A DNA stretch of 33,908 nucleotides from Scatacola_A faecigallinarum (GTDB taxonomy: Bacteria; Pseudomonadota; Alphaproteobacteria; RF32; CAG-239): contig DVOM01000021.1 in assembly GCA_018713605.1 (NCBI GenBank), forward strand, positions 1-33,908. The letters run 5' to 3'. Both the position numbers and the translations under genes were made by a program. A model generated the notes under the pieces. The model made no database searches and had not been told where the DNA came from. It saw nothing but the letters and a program-made list of their open reading frames with translations. Positions 31,258 through 33,908 of the stretch are shown one piece after another. Numbering within the stretch: the stretch's first letter is position 1; every line of letters starts with the position of its first letter.

Positions 31258-32979
31258 CTAAACTCTGATGTTAAGACCGGTTGTGCCGTTCCAGGACTGA
31301 TTCTGGAAAGCATCCCCCAAGAGGTCGTTGCCGGCCTCTTTTTCGAATATATCGCCGATGAAGCTGCGCAGGCCGTTTTCTCTTTCCTGATTCTGATTGG
31401 CCTGATTGCCGTCTCTGAAGCTGAAGCTCAGCGACCCTTCATCGGTTTGGAAACCAGCATCGTTAAATGCTTTTTCCAAAGACTGCATCTCTTTCTGGAG
31501 CGCTTCCATGGTTTCGGGGCGGGTTGAAATAATATGCGCCTGCAGTTTGCCGTCCTTGCCAATCTGCATTTTTATCTCAATATGTCCGAGATCTTCCGGC
31601 TTGAGCGAAATATCGATTTTATCAATTCCCTTAACGGCAGATTTGGTAATGTTAACCTTGACCTGTTCGACAACTTCCCGGCTCATTCCCTTATAAACGT
31701 CGCGGAAAGAAGTCTGACCGTTTTCCGAGGCAGCATCGGCCCTGGCCGCGCGGACGAATTCACCGCCGGCAACCGTTGCGGTCGTTCCGAGACCAGCAGA
31801 ACTGACTTCCGCATTGGCAGCGGCCGGCATATTCGCCACACCGGTTTCGGATGCTGCGGAAACCGCGGCATTAAACGCCGGGGTAACATTCAGATTCTGA
31901 ACATTATTACCATTGCCGGCAGCCAGCTGACTTCCCTGCGATTGCAACGTTTCTGCGGCGTTTTGCGCCGACACGGCCGCAGGCTTGGACGAAACAGTTA
32001 TGGCTTCGTCGACGCTTCCGGCATCTGCCAGCAGATCCTTAGCGCTTAACTGGGCAATTTTTTCCTCATGAACCGAAACTTTTACTTCGGCTTTGCCTTC
32101 GCGGCCGATGACTTCCGAAAGCTTGGCCGCCTGCTCGCTGACTTCCCCGGCTGCCAAATCATCGACAAGACCTTGCGCCGAAACGTCTTTTTTAACGGCT
32201 TTGTCCTGAACCTGAGCCTTGATGGCTTCCATATTCAGCTCAATTGCATCAGCATCATCAACCGGAGCAAAAGCGCTGACATCAATAGCGCCATCCGTTT
32301 CAACAGGCTGCAAAGCCGTCATGTTTTGAGCAGTATCCGCCGGTTGAATTCTGAAAACCGGCTCGCCGTTCTGCGGCATCGACATCAGGACCTGAACAGA
32401 ATCATCGCCGGCAAGCTGCGCGGCCAGTTCAGCACCGGTCATCTGAACCATTTCGCCGGTTTCAGGGTTGATAACATTAATCATTCCCATCATTGACAAA
32501 TCGGCCAGAGGAACCAGAACAGAAACCGTCAGCTCCCCGCTTTCGTCTCCGGCGTTTTCCGGAGCAGCATCAACAGTCGGCACTTCAGCAGCGGGGACAT
32601 CTTCGACAGCAGATCCCTCGCTCTCGGGACGGGAAACTTTTTCATTCTGCTGCGCCTGCGCATCTTCACGGGATGCACTTACAGCGCCATCAGCAGAAGC
32701 TTCAACCTTATCGTCCTCTTTCCGGTTGTCGTTTTTTGCCGGCTTGTTTTTTTTGTCCGCAACAGGGGATTTATCAGCGGAACGAACCTCACGGCGGTCG
32801 GAACGATCATCCTTCGCGGCCGCTGCCGCCCGGTCGCTTTCACGAACTTCCGGCCGTCCGGCCTCAGTGCCGCGGTTGAGCATCTGAGCAAAGGCGTCGC
32901 TTCCGGTTCCGGAGCTTACGCTTATCTTGCCGAAGTTCATCAAACTGGCCAGCTGGCTTTTAATTTCATTCAGTTCCAT
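31258..32979 (-). CDS. fliK: Hook-length control protein FliK
   Basis: The 573-residue protein has a long low-complexity, Ala/Asp/Glu/Lys-rich N-terminal two thirds (export and ruler region) and a Flg_hook C-terminal domain (about 440-545): VEQVKVNITKSAVKGIDKID, ISLKPEDLGHIEIKMQIG, and ALQKEMQSLEKAFNDAGF. FliK measures the hook and switches export specificity. It is first gene of the fliK-flgD-flgE operon, so placing the length ruler with hook parts is logical. Start ATG lies 10 bases after GAGG, and that ribosome site is part of a hairpin. Confidence 0.9.
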   Translation of the reverse strand: MELNEIKSQLASLMNFGKISVSSGTGSDAFAQMLNRGTEAGRPEVRESDRAAAAAKDDRSDRREVRSADKSPVADKKNKPAKNDNRKEDDKVEASADGAVSASREDAQAQQNEKVSRPESEGSAVEDVPAAEVPTVDAAPENAGDESGELTVSVLVPLADLSMMGMINVINPETGEMVQMTGAELAAQLAGDDSVQVLMSMPQNGEPVFRIQPADTAQNMTALQPVETDGAIDVSAFAPVDDADAIELNMEAIKAQVQDKAVKKDVSAQGLVDDLAAGEVSEQAAKLSEVIGREGKAEVKVSVHEEKIAQLSAKDLLADAGSVDEAITVSSKPAAVSAQNAAETLQSQGSQLAAGNGNNVQNLNVTPAFNAAVSAASETGVANMPAAANAEVSSAGLGTTATVAGGEFVRAARADAASENGQTSFRDVYKGMSREVVEQVKVNITKSAVKGIDKIDISLKPEDLGHIEIKMQIGKDGKLQAHIISTRPETMEALQKEMQSLEKAFNDAGFQTDEGSLSFSFRDGNQANQNQERENGLRSFIGDIFEKEAGNDLLGDAFQNQSWNGTTGLNIRV

Positions 32980-32986
32980 AACAGAA

Positions 32987-33015
32987 AATCCTCAAACAAA
33001 TTTCATTTGAGGATT
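32987..33015 (-). terminator. Hairpin between the Cys-rich gene and fliK
   Basis: A perfect 10-bp stem (32987-32996 with 33006-33015) has a 9-base loop and is followed on the minus strand by a short T-run (TTTTCTGTT). It could terminate the Cys-rich gene, whose stop is 44 bp upstream. It also covers the fliK ribosome site (GAGG). Confidence 0.55.
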
Positions 33016-33019
33016 AATA

Positions 33020-33035
33020 TGCAAACAGCGTGCCA
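33020..33035 (-). promoter_or_regulatory. Sigma-54 promoter of the fliK-flgD-flgE operon
   Basis: On the minus strand TGGCACGCTGTTTGCA (33035-33020) matches the -24/-12 consensus TGGCAC-N5-TTGCA exactly: GG at 33034-33033 and GC at 33022-33021, 10 bases apart as required. Predicted start is about 33009, 30 bp upstream of the fliK ATG. FlbD, encoded in the other operon, is the likely activator. Confidence 0.88.
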
Positions 33036-33058
33036 AATTTTAAAAATAAAATATAGTT

Positions 33059-33908
33059 TTAATAGTCCGCACATGTGCTGCGACAATAATCGGTAAGATC
33101 ACTATAAGGATCAGACGAAGGTCTAATATTAACATATTCTTCTAAGGAAACTCCATTACTGAATTCGTATTTGCAAGTTCCATTATATACAGGATCGTTT
33201 GGTCCTCCTATATAGTCAATAGATTCAAGATTATCTCGCCAACTAACGCTTGACGGACAGGCAACACTGCAATACTGATATTTATACTTTTCACCACACA
33301 AACTACTATCAAAGCAGCGGTATGGATACATATTGTCAGGACAATAAACACTGCATTTTGAAGAATCCTGCGGACAGGTCGTTCCGGCACAATACTGATA
33401 CGTGCCGTCACATTTATAATATGACCCGCAGGGATCCGCCACGACACAAGAGCTTCCCTGCTGCTTATAACCGGAATTGCAGGACCAGGAACTGATTTTG
33501 GAGGAGCAGTCAGAGAAGTAAGAACAGTCTGCATTGTCCGGACAAGAAGAGATGACAGCCGTATGGTTGCGACAGTTGTCGGTATAAGCGTGTTCACATT
33601 TGGTTGAGCAGTCATCCCATTCCTTCATACAGCCATATCCCAGAGCAGTATTGGGATCGTCGCTGCGGATATGGCAGTTGTCGGAATAGGCCACCTTGCA
33701 GACCGAGGAACATGGAGAAGGATAATATTCGGCGCAGCCGTACGGCCCTTCGTCAACCCCGGCCGGACAGACGCAGTCGGTATATTGTCCGCCGCAGCTG
33801 TCCCCGGACACCGAACGCGGATAAGAACAGTTGGAAGAAGTATATTGATATTCCGGCTTGCAGACGCAGCTTTCGTATCTGCCGCCGCAGGAAGCGCCGG
33901 TACCGTTC
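33059..33908 (-). CDS. Cysteine-rich modular surface-type protein, 5' partial
   Basis: The frame is open from the last complete codon at 33907 to TAA at 33059 (283 residues visible). A GTG at 33811 is only an internal codon. Residues 1-45 hold two copies of a short unit (SCGGRYESCVCKPEYQYTSSNC and SCGGQYTDCVCP; the first in two parts). Next come CSSVCKVAYSDNC and CSTKCEHAYTDNC modules, then CPDNADCSYFSDCSSK, closely matching the left-edge protein. A further Cys-rich tail with CxxxxCPQDSSKCSVYCPDN and CRSTCADY ends it. No catalytic motif is seen. It is probably exported and disulphide-bonded. Confidence 0.75.
   Translation of the reverse strand, partial: NGTGASCGGRYESCVCKPEYQYTSSNCSYPRSVSGDSCGGQYTDCVCPAGVDEGPYGCAEYYPSPCSSVCKVAYSDNCHIRSDDPNTALGYGCMKEWDDCSTKCEHAYTDNCRNHTAVISSCPDNADCSYFSDCSSKISSWSCNSGYKQQGSSCVVADPCGSYYKCDGTYQYCAGTTCPQDSSKCSVYCPDNMYPYRCFDSSLCGEKYKYQYCSVACPSSVSWRDNLESIDYIGGPNDPVYNGTCKYEFSNGVSLEEYVNIRPSSDPYSDLTDYCRSTCADY

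Noticed and set aside
1..33908. CRISPR arrays, insertion sequences, prophage or integrase genes, tRNA and rRNA
   Set aside because: I looked for regularly spaced repeats, transposase or integrase motifs, and RNA gene signatures and saw none apart from 6S RNA and the unassigned structured RNA.

Overview
The window looks like chromosomal DNA of an alphaproteobacterium, probably an uncultured Rhodospirillales-like lineage. The evidence is a TrcR/DUF1013 regulator, zapA followed by a 6S RNA and a YmdB-type phosphoesterase, a thiE-like/efp/suhB-like cluster, and a flagellar regulon with a FlbD-type sigma-54 activator and a matching sigma-54 promoter. No rRNA, tRNA, CRISPR array, insertion sequence or prophage was seen. 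Both window edges lie inside genes of the same cysteine-rich protein family, both pointing inward, so both are incomplete here.

Layout. (1) 1-4.5 kb: the end of a large Cys-rich surface-type protein, a lipoprotein, a HAD nucleotidase, a secreted protein with an HExxH motif, a small exported protein and a GNAT acetyltransferase. (2) 4.5-4.9 kb: a non-coding stretch holding a promoter, a strongly structured RNA of about 155 nt and three terminator-like hairpins. (3) 4.9-11.6 kb, all on the minus strand: trcR with a lysine-rich tail, a PPC-like protein without a signal peptide, a two-helix membrane protein with a degenerate cyclase-like end, rpmE, an OmpA-like protein, a SuhB-like protein with a broken active site, efp and a degenerate ThiE-like protein. 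(4) 11.6-13.3 kb, plus strand: a small coiled-coil gene, zapA, 6S RNA and a YmdB-family phosphoesterase. (5) 13.3-15.9 kb, minus strand: a WsaF-like glycosyltransferase, dTDP-4-dehydrorhamnose reductase (rfbD) and an unknown small protein. (6) 16.1-33.0 kb, minus strand: two flagellar operons. The first reads fliK-flgD-flgE from a near-perfect sigma-54 promoter. The second reads fliF-fliG-fliH-fliN-flbD-flhA-flhF-flhG, then a FliK-like gene, then a membrane J-domain/SH3 gene.

How the parts fit. FliF, FliG and FliN build the MS and C rings. FliH and FlhA serve the export gate, FlhF/FlhG set flagellar placement and number, and FlbD would activate sigma-54 promoters such as the one before fliK. 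FliK, FlgD and FlgE then build the hook. The rhamnose genes probably decorate a surface polysaccharide, and the Cys-rich proteins are probably also surface-exposed. The most unusual points are the unassigned structured RNA at 4.6-4.8 kb, the pseudoenzyme-like neighbours of efp, the sigma-54 promoter nested with a terminator hairpin, the duplicated domain in the hook protein, the J-domain/SH3 gene in the flagellar operon, and the paired Cys-rich genes at the two edges.
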